DNA of 27,239 bases, from assembly GCA_964517265.1 (NCBI GenBank), contig CAZFBS010000040.1, positions 1 to 27,239 on the forward strand, given 5' to 3'. Numbering within the stretch: the first letter of the stretch is position 1; every line of letters begins with the position of its first letter. This document shows positions 1 through 7,892 of the stretch, one piece after another. The position numbers and the translations under genes were made by a program. The notes below the pieces were generated by a model. It was not told where the DNA came from. It made no database searches and worked only from the letters and a program-made list of their open reading frames with translations. The DNA is from REEP01 sp964517265 (GTDB lineage Bacteria > Pseudomonadota > Alphaproteobacteria > Rhodospirillales > Defluviicoccaceae).

Positions 1-559
1 CCTCGCGGACCCACTCCGCGATCCATGGAACCTCGAGAAACCACCCCATCTCGTGAGCGTGGCAGGCCAACTGGAACGAAGCGCCGGCCTGAACGTCAGC
101 CAGCGTCGGCGCCAGGTAGGCAAGGTCGTCGGCATCACCGAACACGTTGGTATCGAAGGCGAACGTCAGCCGGTGGGTACTGCCATGAACATCCTCGCCG
201 GGCGCCAATGCGACCAGCCGCCCCCGCGCCCAGGTTGTCGGCCCTTCAGCAAACTGCCTCTGCCGGCCGGCCCGCAGATACGGAACCGGCAGCCAACGAT
301 CCTGGAGCACATTGACCGACTCGTCCACGGAAACGGTATACTTCGGCTTGACGGCGAGGCCCGGATTGCCGGGATGGACGTAGCGATCGCCGCGCATGTC
401 GTATTCCAGGCGGGCCAGCGAGCGCTGGCTGGACTGCACGCTGAACGCGCCCGGCTGCTCCCGGCGCAGATCGAGGCTCAGACCGAAGTCCATGAACTGG
501 ACGCCGGTCCGCATGATCAGCGTCGCACGTTGGGAGAATTTAACCAGTTCCGCAAGCAT
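1..559 (-). CDS. srfB: SrfB-family protein, N-terminal part (cut by window edge)
   Basis: The minus-strand frame is open from an ATG at 559 to the window edge, giving 186 codons. It begins MLAELVKFSQRATLIMRTGV and continues with QFMDFGLSLDLR. This opening and its place directly downstream of an SrfA-family gene match my memory of the large SrfB family, named for a Salmonella SsrB-regulated factor; SrfB proteins are roughly 1,000 residues. No catalytic residue can be assigned from this portion, and the family's biochemical function is not established. The gene starts 40 bases after the srfA stop, with AAGGA about 12 bases before the ATG, so it is probably translated from the same transcript. 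An srfC-like gene would be expected beyond the edge. The srfB name rests on family recall plus context rather than on a diagnostic motif. Confidence 0.72.
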   Translation of the reverse strand, partial: MLAELVKFSQRATLIMRTGVQFMDFGLSLDLRREQPGAFSVQSSQRSLARLEYDMRGDRYVHPGNPGLAVKPKYTVSVDESVNVLQDRWLPVPYLRAGRQRQFAEGPTTWARGRLVALAPGEDVHGSTHRLTFAFDTNVFGDADDLAYLAPTLADVQAGASFQLACHAHEMGWFLEVPWIAEWVRE

Positions 560-599
560 ACCTAAACGTGTTCCTTGATGGATGCCGGATCCACGCGGG

Positions 600-2222
600 T
601 CATCGGGTCATGCTGACGGGAAACGTGCTCCCGTCCTCGTTGACCCCTTCACATTCGGCTCGGCCACCGGCACCAACCTTGCAGACAACCCGCGGCGCAT
701 TGAACGTGGTGCCGTCGGGACACTGGATCGTGCCCTGGGTGATGACCAGCCGGCCCCCCTCCATCGCGGATTTGGCGGGACCGGTGCAGGCCTGTTTCTT
801 GTCGCCGACCGCGCGCTGCATCGTGACCGCGCCCTCGCCTTCCTTGAAATCGTAACCCAGTTGAATGGGATTGCCGGAGGTATCCTGAAGACCGGTGCCC
901 GATTGCCAGCCTCCGTCCATAAAGCGGGTGCTGCCATCTTGGACGGATTGCGGCGGGATCATCAACGGCGCCCCGGCTTGATCCGACGCCAGGGGCGGGC
1001 TCGCGCCCTGGCTGGCCGCTCCCGGCGCCGCGGGCGTTTCTGGGGGGGTGCCCGTTTCCGGTTGTCCCGGCTCCGGCACTGCGGGGCCTTCCGTTCCCGG
1101 GGGTGTGGGCATCGCCGCTTCCTCGGGCGTGAGAGCAGGATCGCCCGCTTCCGTGGGATCGGTGGGGTCCGCCGGGTCCACAGCCGTTGCCGGATCGCCC
1201 GCTTCATCCCCTGCTTCCGGTGCCGCCGGAGCATCCGCCGGGGCGGCCACAGGGGCTTCTTCTGCAGGCAACGCATCCTCCGGCAGGAGAGAGCCCTCCC
1301 CGGTGCCGGTCGGAAGCGGGCTGCCGTCCGAACCGGGCACGATGGTGCGCTCGTCGGTCCCGATGGACACCGCACTGCCCTCGGAACGATCAATCATTAC
1401 GCTGCCATCACGCTCAAGCACGACTGCGCGCTCGTCAACGATCACCGGCTCTTCAACGATCACGGGTGTTTCCGGTTCCTCGACAAAAACGGGGAGCGTC
1501 AGCGACGGCGCGAAGGGCAACGGGATGCCCCACATCTTCAGCCCAAACCACAGCAGCAACAAGAGCAAGAGCAGAAGCAGCAGCGGCAGCCACCACCACC
1601 GCCACCACCAGCCGCGGCGCGGCGTCTCGGCAACTTCCAATGGCGTTGCCGGACCGGCCGGCTCGCCGGCAGCGCCGATGTCACCGGCGGTTACCGCCAG
1701 GGCCGGCAAGGCGGTCGGCGCCGGTTCATCCCCATTCAAATTACCAATCACGTCGTAACCCGGTGGCGCATCGAGGGGACGGAACCCCCAGAACGTGATG
1801 GCCGGGCGTCCCTCAACCAGGTAGATGTGCTCGTCGCTGGGAATTTCGGTCGCCTGCGCCAAAAGTCTGCCGAAAACCTGGAGTTCGGCGCTCTTCTTGT
1901 CGTCGGGATCTTCGCTTAGCAAACTTTCGCTGAGTTCGGCCAGCTTGGCGCGGGTGTTCTGTAAGGCGACAATCGCATCTTTGCGCTCTTCCGCGCTCGC
2001 CGCCGACCACGGCACGACATCTCCAGCGACCGGTGCATACCAGTCGATGATGTCACCCATGTCGTTCTGCTTGGGTATCGCAAAAACCGCGGCCGTTTCA
2101 GGACCGGCCCGTCGTCGAATAGCGGCCCGCAGCTGACTGGCAGCGCTGTAGACAGGCTTACCGACGGCTCCTAGCGGACAAAATTCAGTCAGACTCCCGG
2201 ACCGGAGCAAGGCTCCCGCCAT
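600..2222 (-). CDS. srfA: SrfA-family membrane-anchored protein
   Basis: This 540-residue protein has three parts. The N-terminal domain (about residues 10-160) carries the IDWY motif at 59-62 and an AITFWGF motif near 150, both shared at equivalent positions with the two VWA proteins upstream. A very hydrophobic, tryptophan-flanked Leu run follows at about 205-228 and is a clear membrane segment. Then come a long acidic, Pro/Ala/Glu-rich linker (about 240-425) and a C-terminal domain of about 100 residues with regularly placed Cys and Gly (CTGPAKS, IQCPDG, VVCKVG, AECEG). The ATG at 2222 is preceded by GAAGGGA at good spacing, 48 bases after the upstream VWA gene stops. The layout suggests an envelope protein with a cytoplasmic domain, a single anchor and an extended stalk ending in a small folded domain. 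Function is unknown; the SrfA name comes from domain layout and the adjacent SrfB. Confidence 0.78.
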   Translation of the reverse strand: MAGALLRSGSLTEFCPLGAVGKPVYSAASQLRAAIRRRAGPETAAVFAIPKQNDMGDIIDWYAPVAGDVVPWSAASAEERKDAIVALQNTRAKLAELSESLLSEDPDDKKSAELQVFGRLLAQATEIPSDEHIYLVEGRPAITFWGFRPLDAPPGYDVIGNLNGDEPAPTALPALAVTAGDIGAAGEPAGPATPLEVAETPRRGWWWRWWWLPLLLLLLLLLLLWFGLKMWGIPLPFAPSLTLPVFVEEPETPVIVEEPVIVDERAVVLERDGSVMIDRSEGSAVSIGTDERTIVPGSDGSPLPTGTGEGSLLPEDALPAEEAPVAAPADAPAAPEAGDEAGDPATAVDPADPTDPTEAGDPALTPEEAAMPTPPGTEGPAVPEPGQPETGTPPETPAAPGAASQGASPPLASDQAGAPLMIPPQSVQDGSTRFMDGGWQSGTGLQDTSGNPIQLGYDFKEGEGAVTMQRAVGDKKQACTGPAKSAMEGGRLVITQGTIQCPDGTTFNAPRVVCKVGAGGRAECEGVNEDGSTFPVSMTR

Positions 2223-2270
2223 CGCCGTCCCTTCCCCATGTCGTTTCGTATTATCCGTCTGCCGATGGTA

Positions 2271-4052
2271 TCAAGGGCAGTGGGGCGGCTTCAACGCCTC
2301 CTCAGCGGCCCTTTTTATCATCCTTTCGAACGAAAGACCATCCTCCGGTTGAAGAATTCTGCCACCGGTTGCGGTTGCGAGGCAATTCGCGGCACCGTCG
2401 CCGATGATATCGACGACATTGATCTTGAGCTGCGGCTTTCGGCTCTTGAGCTGGCGGGCGGTGGCACAAGGATCCTGCCCACAGCTGTCCTCTCCGTCCG
2501 AGATCACCACCACCACGGCGGCGGCGTCGACGCCGTCGACCATCTCTGCAGCCTCGATCAGTCCTTGCGCCAGCGGCGTTCCCTGCATCGGCCGCAGGCC
2601 TGCCACCTTGCCGTAGAGCGCCCCACGCTGCGCGCTGCTGAAAAAACCGTGCCGGGTGGCGCGAGGGCACTGCTGCAGGGTCACCAGCCCGACATCGACG
2701 TCGTCGGGCAGGCTGCGGACCACGTTGCTAACACCTTTCTTGGCTTCGTCGAGGCGGTTGGGACCTGAAGCCTGGCTCAAGATCATCGCACCGAGCCCAA
2801 GAAGTCCGCCGAGCGAGCGCAGTTGTTTCTGGACCTCGGCCATCGATGCGCTGGCGGACATCCCCATGCTGCCGGAGGCATCGAGAACGATGGCAACGTC
2901 GGGAGCCAGCTCCGGCGGCCGCTCACCGGGGCAGGGAGCGAGTCCCGCCGCCCCGGGCTTTGCCTTCGGTGGCGCCTTGGCGGCGTTTCGATCCGCCGGC
3001 TTGGCTTGCCCCTTGGCAATACGCTTTTGTTCTTCCTCTGCTTGGGCGATCTTTCGTTTTGCTTCCTCCTCCTTGCGGCGGCATTCGGCGAGGGCGGCGT
3101 TGAGGCCGGCGGCAAGCTGGTCCAGCTGCTGCTGCAGCGTCTGGCCCTGCTCGGCCGCCTGGCCGAGCTGGTGCTTCAGCGGGCACAGCGCAAGCGCCTC
3201 GGCCAGTTGGCCTTGTGTTCCCGCCAGCAGCGCCCGCAAGCGCTCTTCCTCGCCGCGGGCAGCCACAAGCGCCCGCTCCGCGGCACAGCGCGCCAGCACC
3301 GCGCGCAGCTCGGCTTCAACAGCATCGAGGCGGCGGCTGAGACCGGCATCCTCCTCCTTCGCCGCCGCCAGCAGAGCGGCAAAATCAGGACCCCACGGCG
3401 GCCAGCGCAGACCTCCCGATCCCATCAGCCACAGCGCCCCCGCCCCTGCCCCCGCCAGCAGCAACAGCAGCGCCAGCCCCAGCCATCCACCGCGCGCCCA
3501 GCCACGCCCGGATTCACCCCCAGCGGGAGCAGCAGCGGGAGCAGCAGCGGGAGCAGCAGCGGCAGCAGCAGCGGGAGCAACCGCGCCGCCACCCGCCGCC
3601 GGCGAAAAGACAGCCGCAGGCGGCGCGGCAAGCGACTGGTGGCCCCAGAACGTGATCACCGGCTCACCGCCCACCACATAGACGGTCTCCTCACCGGGAA
3701 ACGAGAGCGCCGCACGCAGCTGTTCGGCCGCCGCTGGATCGCTCGCCGCCAAACGCTCGGCCAGACCCTCAAGCGACGTCAGCCGATCGCCAAGACGCGC
3801 CCGCGCCTCGGCCCCGGCCTCCTCCGTCAGCGCCGCCAGAGCCACCGGCTGACCCGCCAGATCCGAATACCAGTCGATAAACCGGCCGTCGGCACCCGGC
3901 GACGGCTGCGCCAGCAGCGAGGCCGTCACCCCCGGCAAATGACGACGGATCAACCCAGCCAGCTGGCGATGCCGCACCGCATCCAGCGCCGCATCCCCCA
4001 GCGGCCGATACCGCCCCGAAGAAACCCGCGCAATCCTCAGACGATGCGCCAT
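2271..4052 (-). CDS. Membrane-anchored VWA-domain protein with SrfA-type N-terminus
   Basis: The product has 593 residues. Residues 1-145 form the SrfA-type N-terminal domain (IDWY at 59-62, PVITFWGH near 133-140). An Ala/Pro linker follows, encoded by 12-bp GGGAGCAGCAGC-like repeats, then a membrane segment at about 186-208 and a Glu/Ala/Arg coiled coil at about 220-345. After a Lys-rich joint the C-terminus is a VWA domain starting near 383. It has a full MIDAS signature DASGS (D391, S393, S395) and the ISDGEDSC motif near 515. VWA domains bind metal-dependent partners and are common in envelope and AAA-ATPase systems. The ATG at 4052 has GAGG 4-5 bases upstream. The first 341 codons are DNA-identical to the neighbouring gene at 4169-5929. 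Partner and function are unknown. Confidence 0.85.
   Translation of the reverse strand: MAHRLRIARVSSGRYRPLGDAALDAVRHRQLAGLIRRHLPGVTASLLAQPSPGADGRFIDWYSDLAGQPVALAALTEEAGAEARARLGDRLTSLEGLAERLAASDPAAAEQLRAALSFPGEETVYVVGGEPVITFWGHQSLAAPPAAVFSPAAGGGAVAPAAAAAAAPAAAPAAAPAGGESGRGWARGGWLGLALLLLLAGAGAGALWLMGSGGLRWPPWGPDFAALLAAAKEEDAGLSRRLDAVEAELRAVLARCAAERALVAARGEEERLRALLAGTQGQLAEALALCPLKHQLGQAAEQGQTLQQQLDQLAAGLNAALAECRRKEEEAKRKIAQAEEEQKRIAKGQAKPADRNAAKAPPKAKPGAAGLAPCPGERPPELAPDVAIVLDASGSMGMSASASMAEVQKQLRSLGGLLGLGAMILSQASGPNRLDEAKKGVSNVVRSLPDDVDVGLVTLQQCPRATRHGFFSSAQRGALYGKVAGLRPMQGTPLAQGLIEAAEMVDGVDAAAVVVVISDGEDSCGQDPCATARQLKSRKPQLKINVVDIIGDGAANCLATATGGRILQPEDGLSFERMIKRAAEEALKPPHCP
3029..4052. repeat. 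1,024-bp direct repeat, copy A
   Basis: This tract matches 4906-5929 at a constant offset of 1,877 bases. Translations in several frames are identical throughout, so I read it as base-identical. It stops exactly at the start-codon edge (base 4052) on one side and inside the coiled-coil region on the other. It encodes the N-terminal domain, linker, membrane segment and coiled coil of the VWA proteins. It contains an internal GC-rich 12-bp tandem repeat near 3521-3580. Confidence 0.93.
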
Positions 4053-4168
4053 AGTGCCTCAAACGCCCGTTCTCTCGATCATCTGCCGCTTCTGACGGAG
4101 TTGCAAGCGGACCGACGGCGGGTTCGCGTTCGGCTGGGGGGGTGAGGCGAGTGACGCGGCCGCGCGAT

Positions 4169-5929
4169 CTACTGCTTGCAGGCCTGCTTCAGTCCCGCCA
4201 GCAGGGCGTCGAACACATTCGCACTGTCGGAGGAGAGGGGATGGCTGACGCCTCGGCCCATCGCATTGACGAAAGCCTGATAGACACCGATGGACCGCCC
4301 CGAGACCAGGAAGATCGGCGTGATCCCTGCCGATCGCAGGGCCGCCTTCACCTGCTCGGGAGAAGGGTAGTCCTCATCGAGGGGCCCCACTCCCCCTCTG
4401 CCGGAGGAGGGGCGCGGCGCCCCGCCGCGAGGGCCCGGGGTCCAGTCACCCGCCACATGCGGCTCGGCGTCGGTCAGAACGACCACGAACCGACGGGCAT
4501 TCCTGCGAAAGCCGATCCGTTGCCCATTCGCCACCATCTCGATTAGCGCCTCGTACTGGGCTTCCGGACGATCACCCCCCTGCATGACCCGCAAGCTGCG
4601 GACCGCCGCAAGCAGAGCGGCACCGTCCCGCGTCAGGTTGAGGTGATTCCTGAAGACATACGAGGCGGGGGCGCCAAATCCCGGGTAGGGCTTGTCCATG
4701 AACGAGCCCAGACCGAAGCGCACGTCGGGACCGAACGTTCCGCTCTGGGCACGAGCAACCATGTCGCCAACCATTCTAATCATGTTCGGCAAGTCGTCAT
4801 GGAACGAGCCGGTCAGATCCTGGAGAAAATAGATATCGAGCGGCGGCACGTCGCCTTCAGCGGTGACGCACGCGGAGGTACGCGCCAGTTCCTGCTTGCG
4901 AGCCCGTTCTTCCTCTGCTTGGGCGATCTTTCGTTTTGCTTCCTCCTCCTTGCGGCGGCATTCGGCGAGGGCGGCGTTGAGGCCGGCGGCAAGCTGGTCC
5001 AGCTGCTGCTGCAGCGTCTGGCCCTGCTCGGCCGCCTGGCCGAGCTGGTGCTTCAGCGGGCACAGCGCAAGCGCCTCGGCCAGTTGGCCTTGTGTTCCCG
5101 CCAGCAGCGCCCGCAAGCGCTCTTCCTCGCCGCGGGCAGCCACAAGCGCCCGCTCCGCGGCACAGCGCGCCAGCACCGCGCGCAGCTCGGCTTCAACAGC
5201 ATCGAGGCGGCGGCTGAGACCGGCATCCTCCTCCTTCGCCGCCGCCAGCAGAGCGGCAAAATCAGGACCCCACGGCGGCCAGCGCAGACCTCCCGATCCC
5301 ATCAGCCACAGCGCCCCCGCCCCTGCCCCCGCCAGCAGCAACAGCAGCGCCAGCCCCAGCCATCCACCGCGCGCCCAGCCACGCCCGGATTCACCCCCAG
5401 CGGGAGCAGCAGCGGGAGCAGCAGCGGGAGCAGCAGCGGCAGCAGCAGCGGGAGCAACCGCGCCGCCACCCGCCGCCGGCGAAAAGACAGCCGCAGGCGG
5501 CGCGGCAAGCGACTGGTGGCCCCAGAACGTGATCACCGGCTCACCGCCCACCACATAGACGGTCTCCTCACCGGGAAACGAGAGCGCCGCACGCAGCTGT
5601 TCGGCCGCCGCTGGATCGCTCGCCGCCAAACGCTCGGCCAGACCCTCAAGCGACGTCAGCCGATCGCCAAGACGCGCCCGCGCCTCGGCCCCGGCCTCCT
5701 CCGTCAGCGCCGCCAGAGCCACCGGCTGACCCGCCAGATCCGAATACCAGTCGATAAACCGGCCGTCGGCACCCGGCGACGGCTGCGCCAGCAGCGAGGC
5801 CGTCACCCCCGGCAAATGACGACGGATCAACCCAGCCAGCTGGCGATGCCGCACCGCATCCAGCGCCGCATCCCCCAGCGGCCGATACCGCCCCGAAGAA
5901 ACCCGCGCAATCCTCAGACGATGCGCCAT
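4169..5929 (-). CDS. Membrane-anchored protein with beta-integrin-like VWA domain and SrfA-type N-terminus
   Basis: The 586-residue product shares its first 341 codons, at DNA identity, with the gene at 2271-4052: SrfA-type domain, Ala/Pro linker, membrane segment and coiled coil. The C-terminal part (about 360-586) differs completely. It begins DIYFLQDLTGSFHDDLPNM at residue 365, which lines up with the integrin beta I-like domain (DLYYLMDLSYSMKDDLEN). MIDAS D371/T373/S375 and ADMIDAS D378/D379 keep the integrin spacing. Further matches in order are FGSFMDKP, RPEAQYEALIE, VVLTDAEPHVAGD and DYPSPEQV. It therefore looks like a surface adhesion or ligand-binding module on a coiled-coil stalk. 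The ATG at 5929 is the first base of the shared tract; no good Shine-Dalgarno precedes it, unlike its sister gene. A short Gly/Arg/Pro insert near 500 is low complexity. Confidence 0.85.
   Translation of the reverse strand: MAHRLRIARVSSGRYRPLGDAALDAVRHRQLAGLIRRHLPGVTASLLAQPSPGADGRFIDWYSDLAGQPVALAALTEEAGAEARARLGDRLTSLEGLAERLAASDPAAAEQLRAALSFPGEETVYVVGGEPVITFWGHQSLAAPPAAVFSPAAGGGAVAPAAAAAAAPAAAPAAAPAGGESGRGWARGGWLGLALLLLLAGAGAGALWLMGSGGLRWPPWGPDFAALLAAAKEEDAGLSRRLDAVEAELRAVLARCAAERALVAARGEEERLRALLAGTQGQLAEALALCPLKHQLGQAAEQGQTLQQQLDQLAAGLNAALAECRRKEEEAKRKIAQAEEERARKQELARTSACVTAEGDVPPLDIYFLQDLTGSFHDDLPNMIRMVGDMVARAQSGTFGPDVRFGLGSFMDKPYPGFGAPASYVFRNHLNLTRDGAALLAAVRSLRVMQGGDRPEAQYEALIEMVANGQRIGFRRNARRFVVVLTDAEPHVAGDWTPGPRGGAPRPSSGRGGVGPLDEDYPSPEQVKAALRSAGITPIFLVSGRSIGVYQAFVNAMGRGVSHPLSSDSANVFDALLAGLKQACKQ
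4906..5929. repeat. 1,024-bp direct repeat, copy B
   Basis: Second copy of the repeat at 3029-4052. The flanks diverge at once: base 4053 is A and 5930 is G on the ATG side, and base 3028 is T and 4905 is C on the coiled-coil side. The sharp edges fit a recent gene conversion or module copying event; an assembly error is the main alternative. Confidence 0.93.
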
Positions 5930-6096
5930 GCCAAAAAGTTCACCCGCTTGAGTGAGCGCCCGAGCCTCGTTGCATAGCAGATCGCGCTTTCCGGAGCGCT
6001 CTTTTTGTGAGGATCGCGCTTGGACTCGTCAGGGAACAGAGGGGATCTTCCGGACCTGGGCCGCCCAAGGAATCCGGTTTTCGGTGCAAACCGCGT

Positions 6097-6375
6097 TCAG
6101 TTGCCGCTTGGGGAGCCGGCGGCGCCCTCGACAGGCAGGGGGGTTTGGGTTTCCTTCAAGACAAGCTCGGCGGCTTGCGGATCGGCACAAACATCCGTCT
6201 TCAGGATTGCTTCGAGCTTTTCGATCCGCTGCCTGAGGCTCTCGTTCCGCGCCTGCTGCTCGCTCAACTGCTGCTCGAGGACCTCCCGCTCCGACTGCGC
6301 CCCGGCCTGTGCCGCTGCCAGCACCCCAACAACGCCGATCGCCACTCCGAGGACCGCTCGCCTGACTGTTCGCAT
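6097..6375 (-). CDS. Small secreted coiled-coil protein of the srf operon
   Basis: The product has 92 residues from the ATG at 6375, which has AGAGGG about 8 bases upstream; an upstream ATG at 6450 lacks this and would hide the signal peptide. The N-terminus is a classic Sec signal (MRTVRR, then a Val/Gly/Ala-rich core, ending AAAQAGAQS near residue 27). A short heptad-rich helix follows (EREVLEQQLSEQQARNESLR), then a segment with one Cys (TDVCADP) and a Pro/Gly-rich tail. It is the first minus-strand gene before the integrin-like VWA gene, 167 bases away, and may be cotranscribed. The likely location is the periplasm, where it could associate with the coiled-coil stalks of the neighbours; that is inference from layout only. 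I do not recognise a named family. Confidence 0.7.
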   Translation of the reverse strand: MRTVRRAVLGVAIGVVGVLAAAQAGAQSEREVLEQQLSEQQARNESLRQRIEKLEAILKTDVCADPQAAELVLKETQTPLPVEGAAGSPSGN

Positions 6376-6562
6376 GCTCAACCCTCTGCTCGCGCTTGCC
6401 TGAATTGAGCCTAAACCATGCGCGGCGAGTGTGAAAGAGAGCACGGTCATTCACAGGTCCCCGACATCCGTGATCTTCCCTCGGCGTCGTGTTCACCGGG
6501 CACCATCTTGTCCATGCCATCGGGTAGAACGCGCGGCCGTCGCATTCACCGGCGCCGCCCGA

Positions 6563-7453
6563 TCAGGATGGTTGCGAAGGAAGGCGCATCGTCAACGTGT
6601 TCAGCAGCGCGGCGACCAACGCGCCCGACGCAATCCGGTCGAACGCGGCAAACATCGGCGCCGAGTTGACCTCGAGGAACCGGTAGGCGCCGCTGTGTGG
6701 GCACCGCTTGAAGTCCGCCGCCGCGAAGTCGAGACCGAGCTGATCCATCAGCTGCCCGAGCGGACCGATCAGATCGGCAGGCGGCGGCACCATGGCAATC
6801 GCAACGTCGGTATCGATGCGATAGTCGAGCTTGTCCGAGCGCAAGGTGAAGGCGAACCACGCCTCCCCGACGCGGTAGACGCGAAGGTCCGGCGCCACCA
6901 TTCGCCGTTGGATGATCGCCGGGCAGCCATCCCACCGCCGGCGCCAGTTGGCATCCGAAAGCGCATCGGAGAGAACCACGGCATACTCGCCGCCGGTCAC
7001 CGGCTTGGCGATCCATTCGCCGTCATCCAGGTTGGCGAAGAGTTCGGCATCGTTGGTGACAAGGGTATCAGGAATGGCGAGGCCGAGACGGCTTGCGAGC
7101 TGCAACACGTGAGGCTTGCTCGACTGCCGCGTTCCATAGCGGCGGTTGAAGAACGCCACTTCATCGTGGGCGAGCGCCCACGACAGCATGGTCTGATACC
7201 AGTTGCTCGCCCGTTGCTGGCGTTCCGGCCGCGGGTCCTTCAGGTGGGAGAACACATCATAGCGCAGGAACATCGCGCTCGGGTCGACTTCGACGCCGTT
7301 GATCCAGAGGCAGTCTTCGCCAAGATGCCACAGGATGGCGGGCGCCACCTTGATGCCGGCACAGACAACGAGATGCGGCAGACCCTCAAGAGCAAGCCGA
7401 CGCGCAAGGCAGAGGATGTTAGGGTCGGCCTCGCCGCCGGCAACCATGAGCAT
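6563..7453 (-). CDS. ATP-grasp ligase, candidate RiPP (graspetide) macrocyclase
   Basis: This 296-residue protein has a RimK/MvdD-like ATP-grasp fold. The N-terminal pre-ATP-grasp part runs to about residue 110 (MLMVAGGEADPNILCL, MFLRYDVFSH). The ATP-binding core follows with EWIAKPVTGGEYAVV, the DLRVYRVG strand near 196-203 and the metal/phosphate motif FLEVNSAPMF near 266-275. Such enzymes activate a carboxylate with ATP and join it to an amine or hydroxyl. The gene lies 80 bases downstream of a 68-codon peptide gene on the same strand whose product has a TTxxxxEE motif, the hallmark of plesiocin-type graspetide cores. That pairing is the reason for the call. GGAAG precedes the ATG at 7453 by about 8 bases. 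A non-RiPP role, such as a glutamate ligase or small-molecule amide ligase, remains possible because the C-terminus lacks the GQWxW-type ending I associate with graspetide ligases. Confidence 0.8.
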   Translation of the reverse strand: MLMVAGGEADPNILCLARRLALEGLPHLVVCAGIKVAPAILWHLGEDCLWINGVEVDPSAMFLRYDVFSHLKDPRPERQQRASNWYQTMLSWALAHDEVAFFNRRYGTRQSSKPHVLQLASRLGLAIPDTLVTNDAELFANLDDGEWIAKPVTGGEYAVVLSDALSDANWRRRWDGCPAIIQRRMVAPDLRVYRVGEAWFAFTLRSDKLDYRIDTDVAIAMVPPPADLIGPLGQLMDQLGLDFAAADFKRCPHSGAYRFLEVNSAPMFAAFDRIASGALVAALLNTLTMRLPSQPS

Positions 7454-7533
7454 CGGACTGCTTCCGCGCGAGAATGCAACGATAGCGCGCCAGATCGCGC
7501 TCTGCGCTGTTCCGTTTCTCGCCTTTGCTGAAC

Positions 7534-7740
7534 CTACACCAAGGGATCGTCGCCGCCGATCCCCGCCGCATCGAGGAGACCGCAGTCATTGCCTTCCTCG
7601 GCGCAAGCCGGTGTTGTCACCCCGGTATATTCCTTGGGAATGCTCAGAAGCTTGGACGGGTCGATCGAAGACAGGTTGAGGGCACCCCCCCCACTCCCAC
7701 TAAACATTTTGAATACCGTGCTGCCCAAACTAAGTTTCAT
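7534..7740 (-). CDS. Small peptide, candidate graspetide precursor
   Basis: The product has 68 residues from the ATG at 7740, with AAGGGAG about 9 bases upstream; an in-frame ATG at 7800 is less likely. Residues 1-36 (MKLSLGSTVFKMFSGSGGGA, then LNLSSIDPSKLLSIPKEY to 38) would be the leader. The C-terminal part reads TGVTTPACAEEGNDCGLLDA then AGIGGDDPLV. It contains T42-T43-P-A-C-A-E48-E49, an exact TTxxxxEE. In plesiocin-type graspetides the two Thr hydroxyls and two Glu carboxyls of this motif are joined as omega-esters by an ATP-grasp ligase. There is one motif here rather than several repeats, plus two cysteines (46, 53). The ligase gene follows 80 bases downstream. No peptidase or exporter is adjacent. 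The coding call is fairly safe; the RiPP role is inference. Confidence 0.65.
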   Translation of the reverse strand: MKLSLGSTVFKMFSGSGGGALNLSSIDPSKLLSIPKEYTGVTTPACAEEGNDCGLLDAAGIGGDDPLV

Positions 7741-7892
7741 GCTGGCGGCTCCCTTTTTGGTCCCTTTCTTCGCAAGCGCCGTCAGCGACCATCCTGGCAT
7801 TCTTCGCCATCATGTCGCCCGACTCTACCCTTATACTCGGTGCAGGAGCGAATCGCAGGATAGCCTTTCGGGGGAGTTCCACAACTTTCGGC

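Noticed and set aside
582..4145. Long plus-strand open frames opposite srfA and the first VWA gene, including 445- and 440-codon ones
   Set aside because: They are antisense to genes with clear domains, are rich in Arg/Gln/Pro/Ser in the way of GC-rich shadow frames, and lack ribosome sites.
4643..5977. 444-codon plus-strand frame opposite the integrin-like VWA gene
   Set aside because: Shadow of the repeated coding module; the same frame appears opposite copy A.
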